Assembly: GCA_958295665.1 (NCBI GenBank)
Contig: OY282559.1
Coordinates: 250,042,764-250,106,763, forward strand
Direction of reading: 5' to 3'
From: Tipula vernalis
Lineage: Eukaryota > Arthropoda > Insecta > Diptera > Tipulidae
DNA length: 64,000 nt
The notes beneath the pieces were generated by a model that saw only the letters and a list, made by a program, of their open reading frames with translations, was not told the origin of the DNA and made no database searches. Shown here in pieces: positions 31,551 to 41,595 of the stretch (the first letter of the stretch is position 1; every line of letters begins with the position of its first letter). The position numbers and the translations under genes were made by a program.

Positions 31551-33758
31551 TTAATCAAGTAAAATATCAAGTCTGGAATGTTTATGTCTGTTATTGCCCG
31601 ACTCAAATATAGCAGTTTCTGATAACCAACGACAATTTTTCCGTAAAAGCACCAACACGAAAAACTCAAGCTCAAAAAAATGTTGATTTGCTAGAATGCA
31701 CTTCTCTTTGATTTTTTGTTTGATATTCCTTGCATGTGGTTCTTGTTTGAAAAAAGAATTGAAAGTTAAGTATGCATATTTACAGACTCCAAAAAATTCC
31801 TCATTTGGCATAACTAAACTACCAAAATCAGAATCATTTTTGAAATTATTAAAGAATGTAAGCCAATCGGAGGGAGCGGAAATTTTCGAGTTTTTAAGCG
31901 TACAGTGCTTAACACATTTTGAACAATTCTTCAATAAACTAGGTTGTTGATGGCTGTCAATAATTGGATTTTGAATTTTATGGTGTATGACATATCCACA
32001 AAAATATTTAAGTGCATTGTCACTTAAAACTGCACTTTTAATTTCGTTTATCTCAAAGTTATCATTTTCTTCTGCGTATTCTTCTTGGAAATCATAGTCT
32101 GAGAGTCCTCTAAATGAATTTTCTTCGGTATTTATTTCTTGTATAGAAACGGAATCGGATAACACAGCCTTCCAATCAATCAGCATGCTATTAATACCAC
32201 CCTTACAGTTTGCATATTTAGAGCTATAAATAAGTTTTACGGACATTTTCCGTTTGAGAATTTCCCGAAATTCTTTCACGGAGGGTTTTCTCTTCTTATA
32301 GCGTATGATAGAAAATAAATTTTCTAGGCAATCCTGATTAAATCTATTTGTACATATATATTTCCAATCTTCTGTTTCAAATAAATTTTTGGCTATTAAC
32401 TGAATACCTGTTATAGTTTGTATTGCCCCTTTGATGCAACTTATTTGAATTTTTTTATTAGTTGTTAAAAATTTTAAAGTTGATAAGTAATTTATGTATG
32501 ATTCCAATTTCAATATAGATTCTTCTGAATTTTGAAGTGCTCCACTGTTCGAGTTTTTTCCAAATAAACTTTTACTATTTAGTACGTCAAACATTTCATT
32601 AATTTTTTCCAAGAAATCGGCTGTATTCTTAGCAAACTGTGCTACATCTGAAGTAAACAAATTTAATTTTTCGATAGTACGTATTCCAGAAGCTGCACTA
32701 GAACTAAATATTTGGACAGCATATGCTACTTTCATTTTTTGGAATGTGTTTGGTTGTATATGTATGGGTGTTAATTTTGGGACTAGCCGAATGGTAGCAC
32801 CAGAATCAATTTTGTATAATTGTCGAATTACATTCCATGTTGCCACGGCTTTCGCGCTACCAACTTCCAAGTCGTAATTCATTAAATTATTTCGAAAGCA
32901 CTTCCATAAATGTGGTGGGTCGTAAATACATATGATTTTGTAGTCTTGAAGCATATAATATGGTTGGTCAGTTGTAATACCCAAAGATTTATATAGCGAT
33001 TGATTTGTTTTTCCTTGATCGCACACTAAACCCTTGACAATCAGCCCAATGGAAAAACATTTAAGGATAAGGTCATTAATTAGACGCTTTAGTTCTGAAA
33101 CGGGAGTTGCACTGGCAGCAACTACAAACCCTATGGCCTGTTTCCAATTATCTCGTATTAATCGCACCATAAAAGTACAAACTACGTTTCCAAATTTGTT
33201 ATTTGTGCTGCCTTCCCCATAATCAACAAAGCCTTCGATGAGATCCATTTTATTGTTGTACTCAAGTTTTTTTGCAATATGCATTTCGTCGAAACATAAC
33301 ATGACCTGCTTTGATTCTATTGAAAAATTGCTTATTCGTGATTTTATTTGAGCAAACAAATCAAGATTATTTGATCCAGGTAAAATTTCTTCAAGAGGAA
33401 ACCATCTATAAATAGATGCAAGTGACGGTAGTTTACATAATAAATTTTCTCTTAAAAATATATATGCAGCCGATGATTTAAAGAAAATTGTTAGAGCCAG
33501 GTCTTTCTCTTCGTCTGTATAAATAGTTTTAGACTTAACAAGCATTTTGGCAAACGTTTTTGAGTGTGCACTTGCTGATGTATTGTCTATTTGTTGTAGA
33601 ATTGATTGTGGTTTCATTTTTAATTGTTTATTTATGAAACTTGAAATGCGTGACTGAAAGCCCGTCCTTAAAATTTTTAATTTTAACTGTTTGTTTAATT
33701 TTCTTAACTCTTTATTTTCATCCTTTAGAACTTTATTTTGTAATTTGAAACACTCCAT
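31551..33758 (-). CDS. P-element-type transposase, main exon
   Basis: 735 codons without a stop. Residues 1-30 are Lys/Leu-rich and likely coiled coil, as after the THAP domain in P transposases. The RNase H-like catalytic fold shows CFDEMHI (Asp 157), LVCDQGKTN (Asp 247), DPPHLWKCFRN (Asp 280) and QDCLENLFSIIR (Glu 479), matching conserved family blocks (FDEM, DPPHLLK, QDxLENFFxxIR). The insertion domain between DPPH and the Glu has the usual length. A Cys-rich C-terminal part (KNCSKCVKHC, near 625) is also seen in THAP9-like proteins. P transposases cut and move their DNA and use GTP as cofactor in Drosophila. Intactness suggests recent activity or selection; upstream continuity is broken by one TAG. 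Confidence 0.85.
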   Translation of the reverse strand: MECFKLQNKVLKDENKELRKLNKQLKLKILRTGFQSRISSFINKQLKMKPQSILQQIDNTSASAHSKTFAKMLVKSKTIYTDEEKDLALTIFFKSSAAYIFLRENLLCKLPSLASIYRWFPLEEILPGSNNLDLFAQIKSRISNFSIESKQVMLCFDEMHIAKKLEYNNKMDLIEGFVDYGEGSTNNKFGNVVCTFMVRLIRDNWKQAIGFVVAASATPVSELKRLINDLILKCFSIGLIVKGLVCDQGKTNQSLYKSLGITTDQPYYMLQDYKIICIYDPPHLWKCFRNNLMNYDLEVGSAKAVATWNVIRQLYKIDSGATIRLVPKLTPIHIQPNTFQKMKVAYAVQIFSSSAASGIRTIEKLNLFTSDVAQFAKNTADFLEKINEMFDVLNSKSLFGKNSNSGALQNSEESILKLESYINYLSTLKFLTTNKKIQISCIKGAIQTITGIQLIAKNLFETEDWKYICTNRFNQDCLENLFSIIRYKKRKPSVKEFREILKRKMSVKLIYSSKYANCKGGINSMLIDWKAVLSDSVSIQEINTEENSFRGLSDYDFQEEYAEENDNFEINEIKSAVLSDNALKYFCGYVIHHKIQNPIIDSHQQPSLLKNCSKCVKHCTLKNSKISAPSDWLTFFNNFKNDSDFGSLVMPNEEFFGVCKYAYLTFNSFFKQEPHARNIKQKIKEKCILANQHFFELEFFVLVLLRKNCRWLSETAIFESGNNRHKHSRLDILLD

Positions 33759-33809
33759 CTCACTTCTGTACCAATTACAATTCTTTTCGCTTGTTAGCCA
33801 TTGTTCCTA

Positions 33810-33949
33810 ATCTGTTTTAATATTTAAATCAGACATATTTGACGTTGTGACATTTTCCATAACGGTATCGTTAGGTACGTCTTCATCACTCGAATCCGAG
33901 TTTCCTAAATTTTGACTTGGAACGGCACCGGCATATAATTTTTTCTTAC
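33810..33949 (-). CDS. Transposase second exon, ends at an in-frame TAG
   Basis: The exon follows the splice acceptor tttacatag at 33,950. With one base carried over from exon 1 it gives 47 codons: an acidic, Ser-rich linker (NSDSSDEDVPND), usual between THAP domain and coiled coil. The next codon is TAG (33,807-33,809). The same frame then stays open for 16 codons to the Met at 33,758 and through the whole main exon. The TAG either inactivates the gene, ends a short THAP-only product, or reflects a point error. The reading frame on both sides is seen; the consequence is inferred. Confidence 0.6.
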
Positions 33950-34581
33950 CTATGTAAACATTTATAATTTAAGTTTATAATTTAGAACATATAACTAGGG
34001 TATCCAATACCGATTATGGAGTAGCCGGGTACCCATCATTTCTGGAATACGCGACTACTGGGTAATTTGATCGACTACCAGGGTAATTATATTCACCAAA
34101 GAAAAACTAAAAAATTTTATTTGTAAAATAACATTTCGAAAAATATCTTTATTTAAAGATAGATGGTGTAAATCTAGTATAGATTTACAATTAGATCAAG
34201 CTAGATCAAGTGTTTTCAAATTAATTCGATTCTTTGAATTAGCTAAAGTCGATTTAAATGTTACATTTAATTAAACAAAAATTTAGTTAAAATGATCGTG
34301 AGTTTGCCTATGTCTCTCTTTAAACTACATATTTTATTCTGAATTAAACGGAATTATAAAATTCAAATACAAAAAATCAATTTGATTTGAAATTAAATTA
34401 CAACTATTATTTTTATCTAGTTTTAGTGTAATTGCCTGATAAAAAACTTGACTTATATTGAACATCGAAAAGGTTTTCTTTATACCCGGGTATTCAATAA
34501 AACTAACACTCGACTATGCGGGTACTTTAAAAGTCAAGTAATTTGGATACCCTATATAAATAACATATAATTATTTCTTAC
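33950..34581 (-). other. Intron of the transposase gene with duplicated boundaries
   Basis: Donor AG|GTAAGA at 34,581-34,582 and acceptor ACATAG at 33,950-33,955 are inferred from frame continuity and consensus. The sequence around both boundaries is the same: catataattNtttcttacc followed by tatgtaa occurs at 33,932-33,957 and again at 34,565-34,588. Because of this duplication the protein reads IGKK at both edges. Inside the intron lies a small inverted-repeat element (33,997-34,553). Confidence 0.6.
33997..34553. mobile_element. Small inverted-repeat element (MITE-like) in the intron
   Basis: It begins agggtatccaa and ends ttggataccct, perfect 11-bp terminal inverted repeats with weaker similarity further in (gggtac words in both arms). 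The flanking 8 bp are atataact and atataaat, seven of eight matching, which would suit a hAT-type target duplication. A TA duplication is equally possible in this A+T-rich setting. There is no ORF. Length is about 557 bp. Confidence 0.65.
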
Positions 34582-34765
34582 CTATGTAACAATTTTCAAA
34601 ATGTTTATCGCATATTAAAGGATTTTTTAGTGATCTAATAATATCACATGAATTATAGCAGATCGTAATCCACTTATTATACAAATCGGAATTTCTCCGA
34701 GGAAGTTTAAAATATTGGTTGCTTTTCGTTGAAAGGCAATTTTTTAAACAACACCTACGAGACAT
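34582..34765 (-). CDS. THAP DNA-binding domain exon
   Basis: It starts MSRRCCLKNCLSTKSNQYFK at the first Met and covers 61 codons plus one base. The C2CH zinc ligands of THAP domains are visible: CCLKNC at residues 5-10 (family Cxxx(x)C), then CDKHF near 53-57 (family CSxHF). The aromatic and LP residues YFKLPR and KWI also match. THAP domains bind the transposon's own terminal DNA in P-type transposases. The exon ends exactly at AG|GTAAGA, in phase with the next exon. The last few THAP residues (family AVPTIF) are replaced by exon 2 sequence with GAVPSQ. Confidence 0.75.
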
Positions 34766-34979
34766 TGTATAATCTAATTAATCTAAACTAATTGTGCAAA
34801 ACTAACGAAGTAGAATAAAAAATTTCATCAAGTAATACATGAAAAATGGGTTATACATTCACACTACTCAACTTAAAATTTGTTTTCCTACAATCGCCGT
34901 GAAAAGCAGGCTTTTTTTCTCTGTTTTCAAAGCCCAAAGTGTCTGTTTTTTTGACAGTTAATAAACAAATTACTTTGTC

Positions 34980-35002
34980 ACACGTTTCTCTTAGAAACGT
35001 GT
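34980..35002. repeat. Perfect 10-bp hairpin
   Basis: acacgtttct and agaaacgtgt are exact reverse complements separated by three bases (ctt). It lies inside the 626-bp inverted-repeat element. Confidence 0.8.
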
Positions 35003-35190
35003 ATAAAACATCAAACCAAATTTTTGTTTTTCTTTATGAAAAATAAAAAAAATCTTTGACTACTCGATTGAACAAAATGTCGGTCCTAAAATAAAATCGT
35101 ATTGTCAGTATAGTAAATTTTACTACAAAATTATCTTTTTATTATATTTTTTAAAATGATTGTAGGAAAAATAAAGTGTGAAACACGTCC

Positions 35191-35279
35191 GCAAAGTTGT
35201 TTGTCACGCTCGAAAGGTTGCTGGCCTCCGTCCCGTCGGCCAGCAATTTCCTTTCTCGCGTGACAAACTGGCACTTTGC
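35191..35279. repeat. GC-rich hairpin inside the inverted-repeat element
   Basis: Arms: gcaaag, tttgtcacgc, aaagg and ttgctggcc on the left answer ggccagcaa, ccttt, gcgtgacaaa and ctttgc on the right, with small bulges. The loop is about 11 bp (35,227-35,237). It stands out because the surroundings are strongly A+T-rich. Confidence 0.8.
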
Positions 35280-35426
35280 GCTCTTGATACACAAATAACT
35301 ATTTCTATTCTATAAAAAAATATTTTTACAGAATAGGAAACAAATTATAAGTTGAGTAGTGTGAGTGTATAACCCATTTTTCATGTGAGATGTGAAACTT
35401 GATGCAATTTTTTATGCGGCTTCGGT

Positions 35427-37129
35427 AATCTTGATAATTACGATTTACGACTACGAGTTGTATGACGAATGACGATTGACGAACGAGGAATATCGTTCGG
35501 AGCTAGCGAGAATGTGTCTGTGTGACACATAAAGTATTTTGTAAAAGGAATAGCCAAATACAAAACAAAATAAGTATGTATGTATATGATTTTCGTTCTA
35601 TTTACACATAGATGAAATTATGTAGTTTCGAAATATATCTGCAGATAGCATATCAACCACTCAAAAATTGAAAAAATGCTGTTGTTAAAAATGAGAAATT
35701 TATTATAAGTCGTCTCTGGTAAAATTAACATGAAACATACTTCACATAAAATTTTAATATCCAATTATTAAACATTGACATGATTAAGCACAAAATTAGT
35801 ATACTACAATGCACACCGCCACATGATATCATTCAGATTGGAAAAATCATTAATTAAATCATCCTTTCTGTTGTCCTCATTATTATCACTATATGACACG
35901 ATTCATTTATCATTAAAAAAATCCTATTTATGCACAACATAAACAACAACAATAACAATCATAAAATGATATTTTTTTTTATTTTAATATAAAAATTATT
36001 GAAACCAATCAGAAATTTTATTTACACATTTTAATCAACAAGATGTGAAAACCACAAAATTTTCATTTTTTTTTATCGTTTTTCTGATTTTTCCAGGTGA
36101 TGATATTCTGGAAATTTTAAACATTTTAATTTGAAAACAAAAACACTCTAAAACACATTTACAATAAACACAATCAACCACATTTATGTGTATATACATA
36201 TAGCAATCAAACAAGCATATAAAAAGAAAATCGTTTACATATCGTACACTACTACAAATGTATATACAACCAACAAAACCTAAGCACCATTTTTCTCTTT
36301 ATGAGTTATAAATAATGTTTGTTGTTGGTATTATTAAAAAAGCCTGAGATACCCGTAAATCTTAGAAAAAATTAGAAGGGGAAATTTACAGAGAAACGAA
36401 TTCATCGTATATGTACTGTGGTGCTAATTGGATTTTGGTGAATATTAGGATTCGATATTATGTAAGTTTTAGATGTGTAGCGTTGTTGTTATTTATTTTG
36501 TCGTTTTTTTTTTTTACTTATTTAGTGTTTTGTGGTTTCAAGGTACCTAACTAAAGAGTTGCTCCATTAATTAAACATAATTTCTATATGTGCTTTGTTG
36601 ATTCATTACAGGATGTTATGGTATGTATGTAGCTACCTGGCTTTTTGTGTAGCTTTTCATTTTAGAAATAAGTAGAATGCCGTTATTTTATTACTATATT
36701 ACTAATGGTTATGTAGGCTATAAGTGGCTAAAATAAATTAGGTGCTATTGGTGACTAGAGGTATCCATTCGCTGTTTCTTTATTATTTAAAAGGTATTTC
36801 GGATTTATTTTACCACCGTTGGTTAAATTGATGATTAAATTAAATTGAATGTGAATCGAAAAACGTATCCACCAACATTGAATCAATTTGTTGTCAAGGG
36901 TTACATCAAGTATTCGTAGTAGGAGAAAAATACGTGAAATCACATATTCTTTATATGGGACCGGAAATCTTGCTTTAATTTTATCATTTTTATATTTTGA
37001 ATGTGGCTAAGTAAAAAACCTTTTAAGGAGCTTTGTTTTTTATTGTTATTGTTTTTTAAGACATAGGGTTTCTTCAAATATTTAAAAAATGCATGCACGT
37101 GGTGTTGAATTTGTTGCTGTGTAAAATAA
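35427..37129. other. A+T-rich stretch, no recognised gene
   Basis: It contains T and A homopolymer runs and short ORFs only. No motif, terminal repeat or RNA gene is recognised. Confidence 0.4.
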
Positions 37130-37415
37130 ACCAATTATCCGAAAATTATATAGTTAGACTATAATTATAAAAATGATACCATCTTTTATTTCTTCCTTTT
37201 AAAAATGGCCGTTGAATTGTTCTTCTTGAATATTCTCCGTTTCTTTAAGTATGATAATCTACCTACAAATTTTTGTATCTCAAAATGACATTATAACAAA
37301 AGTTATTGATAAAATATATTATGAAAATGTTGAAAATTGCAATTAAAATTTTACAGATTCTTCATTATTTGAATATTTCTTAAAGTTTAAGTAGCCCTCC
37401 TTTGAAGGAATTGAC
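37130..37415 (+). repeat. Dispersed repeat, copy 2 (first copy at 19.94 kb)
   Basis: Same order of conserved words as 19,940-20,395: attatccgaaaattata, atgataccatcttttatttc, aaaatggccgttga, tttttgtatctcaa, tgaatatttcttaaagttta and cctttgaaggaattga. Both copies have the same orientation, about 17 kb apart. The nature of the repeat is unknown. Confidence 0.6.
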
Positions 37416-39784
37416 TCCCATCGTAATAATTGGTGACACTAGCTCTGGACGTTATTCTAACCTGCTACAACATCGTACCCCAAAAACCTCTTTGTATGCG
37501 GCCATTTTGAAAAGTAGTTAATTATTTTATAATTATTTTTATTTTGACACTCTGTATCTTAAAAAACAACAAAAACAACAAATCATGTTCCATAAAATGT
37601 TTTTTTTTTACTCAGTGCTACACATTCAAAACATAAAAATCATAAAATTAAACCATGACTTGCAAAAATTGGTAATTTGACGTTTTTTTTTTCACCAGTA
37701 GCTAATGTCTTCGAGGAGCTTTTTTTAGAAGAATTTACAACTCTACAAGACCAACTATTTTGACCAATTCGCGCACTATTCAAGTAATAAAACTATAATA
37801 GTAAGTAAATCACAAACTTAGCTTGTTATAGAAATAACTAAAAGGAGAAAATGATACGGCTTAGCTTTAACCAATGTTTGGCTGGTAGTTTCATAAATGA
37901 TTAAGTCGATAATAATCGTATAGACATTGAGGATAATTTAGGCAATTGTGATGAAGCTGGCGAAGATTTTGAAAGCGATACTTGTGATAAAAAATATTAC
38001 TGAGCATTTAAATGAATTTAAATTAAGAAAATGTTAGGCCCAGTGTATTCCATGAAAATCACAAACATTTCGGGAACATCTCGAGCACTACGTCTGTACT
38101 AAACTTCTCCGATCCACATTTAGGGAGAAGAAATTGGCCAATAACTTTTCTTCTAACGGTTTGCTGCAGAACAGAACAACAAAATAAAAACAAAAAAATG
38201 TCTTTGAAAAGAACCAAAGGCTCTATGTTTCGTTTGTTCTTGATAAAATACAGCATCGCCTTTGGTGTAACAGCAAACAGCAAGCGCAATTATGTTCCTT
38301 GAGGTTATATTCCGTATGACTTATGGAAGTCAGTCCTTGGGCGGGCTTGCAGACATTATTGGAAATTTTTTTTCGTTTGGTACCGTGCAAGGTCGCAAAT
38401 ATGTTCCACGATGTTCCACGTCCATCCACGATTTCTGGGTTTTTCCCCTATTCGTAGGTTGGAGAATTTAAACTACAGTCACCTAAAGTTGTCTTTACCA
38501 GGATTTAATGTGTTGCCATTATCATTCTCAGAGTCGCTCCAGCAGTTAAACTGCGAACATTCACATAAAAAATGTAATCTTTAGCTCCGTTTGCCAGTTA
38601 ATCTGAACTGTCAAAGTTGGTAGTAATCATCCTGTGCTAATTTCTTCGCCTTCCTTTCACCAGTAAAAATACAAATAGTATGGAAGTAACTACTTATCAG
38701 ATATCTCATTCCATCAATAATTTGATTATATTATATTGAATTCTCCAGGGTTGGTAAACGTTGATTATCAGAAAATAAAATATTTCGAAGGAAATTGTTG
38801 ATGTTTTGGAACTTTTCTTTAACACAAGGACAGAGTGCCACTCGGTTTATAAAATAACTACCATGAATTTCTTGGTGCAATGACAAGGTTATTTGCAACT
38901 TATGAGTTCGATTTCCGATGGTGCTAAGAAGACATTTGTTACGATTGGCTATTGTAATGTAAATGTATTGTTACTACGTTTCCTTCAAAGGACATTAAAT
39001 CCAATAGAAGATTTACATTACATTTAAAAAAATTAAAAAAAGATGCAATTTATTTGTTTTGAGTATACACATACTTGTTCCGGAGATGTATTAGCACGAG
39101 AAAAATGTAACTGAAGCTAAAACAACTTCCTCGTTGTTTTCAGTTAACACTAATTTTTATCGATTCCCTTTTTGATCTTGACAGCAAATCTACAATTTCC
39201 TAAAAATTTAGTTTCATCCCCAAAAAAGGAAGCTCGAGACAAAGTGTTTCTGGTAGACTGACACAATTGACATAAGCTAATAAATGGCAAGAAATATAAC
39301 AGGGTAATTGCAACAACTAATGTACGATTGAAAGAGATTTTTCTTCAAAATTGATAGTAATCTTTTTTTTTTCAAAAAGTTGCTCATTTTCGAGCTATTC
39401 GGTTATCTCAAGTGACTCACCCTGTATTACGACCAAACTGCTACAAAAAGCACCAAGCTACCGAGAACCATAAGAGTCGAGACATGCACGACTGTAGCCG
39501 CATCACTTATAAGAGTGTCATACGATCCCTTGAAAAGTACACATTACTGTGCGTTTAGTGTTTTACGCTCTGTTCGTGCGGCTACAGTAGTTTCAGTTGA
39601 CAAATTTGAGTTCCACTTTCTACGTTAAAATGCTTTTTAAAAAAAAAGTTAAAAATATCGCTCCCAACCCATTTACAGAGCCATTGAAGAAAATACGTTA
39701 GCGAGCGAAATTTTTTGTAACACACGAATTGCTATTTGAATTTCATTAAATAAAGAGAGTTCGATAAACGATATTTAGATAAGT
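37416..39784. other. Unassigned stretch before the satellite palindrome
   Basis: 37,555-37,690 resembles 29,300-29,425. Two overlapping minus ORFs at 38,059-38,429 (68 and 76 codons, Cys-rich in part) have no recognised motif. At 39,370-39,430 the words gttgctcattttcgagctat and gactcaccctgtatt resemble ends of common insect transposon remnants, but no element can be delimited. Confidence 0.35.
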
Positions 39785-40330
39785 TTCTGGAATGTGGCCA
39801 ACTAGGGTGGAACTTGGCTATTTCTTAACAGATTTTAGTGAAATTTGACATGTGAATTGAAAATGGGATTCTAAAATGAGTTTTGGATGAAGTTCTGGAA
39901 TATGGCCAGTTGTGATGGAACTTGGCTATTCCTTAACCGATTTTAGAGAAATTCGAAGAGTGCGTTGAAAATGGGATTCTAAAATGATTTTTGATTAAAG
40001 TTCTGGAATAAGGCCAACTAGAATGAAACTTGGCTATTCCTTAACCGATTTTAGAGAAATTTGACATGTGAGTTGAAAATGGGATTCTAAAATGATTTTT
40101 AGATGAAGTTCCGGAATATGGCCAACTAGGATGGAACTTGGCTACTCACTCCTTAACCGATTTTAGAAAAATTTGACATGTGCGATTGAAATGGGATTCT
40201 AATATGATTTTTGGATAAAGCTCTGGAATATGGCCAACTAGGATGGAACTTGGCTATTGGTTATCCAATTTTATAGAAATCAAACATGCGCTTTGGAAAT
40301 TTAATTCTAAAATGATTTTCCTAATTCCGG
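39785..40330 (+). repeat. Satellite array, 108-bp units, first orientation (5 units)
   Basis: The unit core ctggaatatggccaactagg followed by tggaacttggctattcctta starts at about 39,785, 39,893, 40,002, 40,110 and 40,222, a period of 108-112 bp. Other unit blocks are accgattttagagaaatttg, acatgtg, aaatgggattctaaaatga and ttttggatgaa. The units differ by point changes and small indels. Confidence 0.88.
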
Positions 40331-40589
40331 GAGCTTACACTAACATTAGCGTGCTATCATCCATTTTGCCATATTTTTCTTTGAGTGCGATTACATTTCC
40401 CGGCAGATGTATAATAAATATATCAATATGAGTAACCTAAACAGGTTACGGCAGATGTATTATAAAAAAGTATATCACTAGGAGTAACCTCAAAAACTAT
40501 TGCCTGTGGCAATTTCCGTAATCCATGCAGCGGTCGAGGTTTATCTTCTGTGAGGCAGATCGAAAATCGGTAGAGAAATAATCTGTAAT
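40331..40589. other. Central spacer between the two satellite arms
   Basis: A short direct repeat inside it, cggcagatgta.. followed by tatatca..gagtaacct, occurs at about 40,399 and 40,450. There is no ORF with motif. It is the centre of symmetry of the large inverted repeat. Confidence 0.6.
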
Positions 40590-41595
40590 TTCTATCCTAT
40601 TTGGCCATATTCCAGAACTTTATCAAACATCTATTTTAGAATCCCATTTCCAACGCAAATATTGAATTGCTTTACAATCTATTAAGGAATACCCAAGTTC
40701 CAACCTAATTGGCCATATTCCAGAAATTCACCTAAAAATCAAATTTCACTAAAATCGGTTAAGGAATAGCCAAGTTCCATCCTAATTGGCCATATTCCAG
40801 AACTTCACCTATAAATCATTTTAGAATATCATTTCCAACGCACATGTCAAATTTCACTAAAATCGGTTAATAAATAGCCAAGTGCCATCATTATTGGCCA
40901 TATTCCAAAACTTTATCTAAAAATCATTTTAGAATCCCATTTCCAAAAGTCGAATTGCATCACAATCGGTTAAGTAATAGCCAAATTCCATCCTTATTGG
41001 CCATATTGCAGAAATTCATCTAAAAATCATTTTACAATCCCATTTCCATTGCATATTTTAAATTTCACTTAAATCGGGTAAAGAATAGCCACGTTCTGTC
41101 CTAATTGGCCATATTCCAGAACTTCACCCAAAAATCAATTTAGAATCCCATTTCCATCGCGCGTGTCAAATTTCAATAAAATCTGTTAAGGAATAGCCAA
41201 GTTTCATTCAAATTGGCCATATTCCAGAACTTAACCCAAAAATCATTTTAGAATCCCATTTCCAACGCACATGTCAAATTGCATCACAATCGGTTAAGTA
41301 ATAGCCAAGTTCTATCCTAATTGGACATATTCCAGAACTTAAACTAAAAATCAATTTAGAATCCCATTTCCATCGCGCATGTCAAATTTTACTAAAATCG
41401 GTTAGGGAATAGCCAAGTTCCAGAACTTCATCTAAAAATCATTTTAGAATCCCATTTCAAACGCACATGTCAAATTTTACTAAAATCTGTTAAGGAATAG
41501 CCAAGTTCCATCCTAGTTGGCCATATTCCAGAACTTTACCTAAAAATCAATTTAGGATCCCATTTCCATCGCGAATGTCAAATTTCAATAAGGTT
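40590..41595 (-). repeat. Satellite array, 108-bp units, inverted orientation (about 10 units)
   Basis: Reverse-complement units of the preceding array: attggccatattccagaact starts units at about 40,602, 40,710, 40,788, 40,895, 40,999, 41,105, 41,212, 41,323 and 41,518, with one shortened unit near 41,410. The typical period is 104-111 bp, with two shorter units from internal deletions. Each unit holds aaatcattttagaatcccat, ttccaacgcacatgtcaaat and aaaatcggttaaggaatagc. Confidence 0.88.

Larger units (their letters stand above)
31551..34765 (-). mobile_element. P-element/THAP9-type transposon, coding part
   Basis: Minus strand: a THAP-domain exon (34,582-34,765), an intron of 632 bp, a second exon (33,810-33,949), an in-frame TAG at 33,807-33,809, then a 735-codon frame to 31,551. 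Ignoring the TAG, the protein would be about 860 residues, between the Drosophila P transposase (751) and human THAP9 (903). Outer terminal inverted repeats were searched for by eye at 31.1-31.55 and 34.8-35.5 kb and not found, so it may have lost its ends or be a domesticated gene. Confidence 0.8.
34801..35426. repeat. 626-bp inverted-repeat element next to the THAP start
   Basis: Arms of about 90 bp at 34,801-34,892 and 35,330-35,426 are inverted copies. Landmarks are acgaag.. aataaaaaatt.catcaagt, then atgaaaaatgggttatac, cactactcaactta and aatttgtttt. A third short piece (gattgtaggaaaa at 35,158-35,170) is also inverted relative to the left arm. There is no ORF. It may be a foldback or MITE insertion, or terminal sequence of the P-type element; its left edge is 36 bp from the THAP start codon. 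Confidence 0.7.

Noticed and set aside
31696..31950. 84-codon plus ORF starting with a hydrophobic stretch
   Set aside because: Antisense of the intact P-type transposase frame.
38059..38429. Two overlapping minus ORFs with several Cys residues
   Set aside because: The Cys spacing fits no zinc-finger pattern, and neither frame is longer than expected by chance in less A+T-rich sequence.
39785..41595. Regularly spaced repeats as a CRISPR array
   Set aside because: The whole 108-bp unit is repeated, with no unique spacers; the genome is eukaryotic and the copies occur in both orientations.
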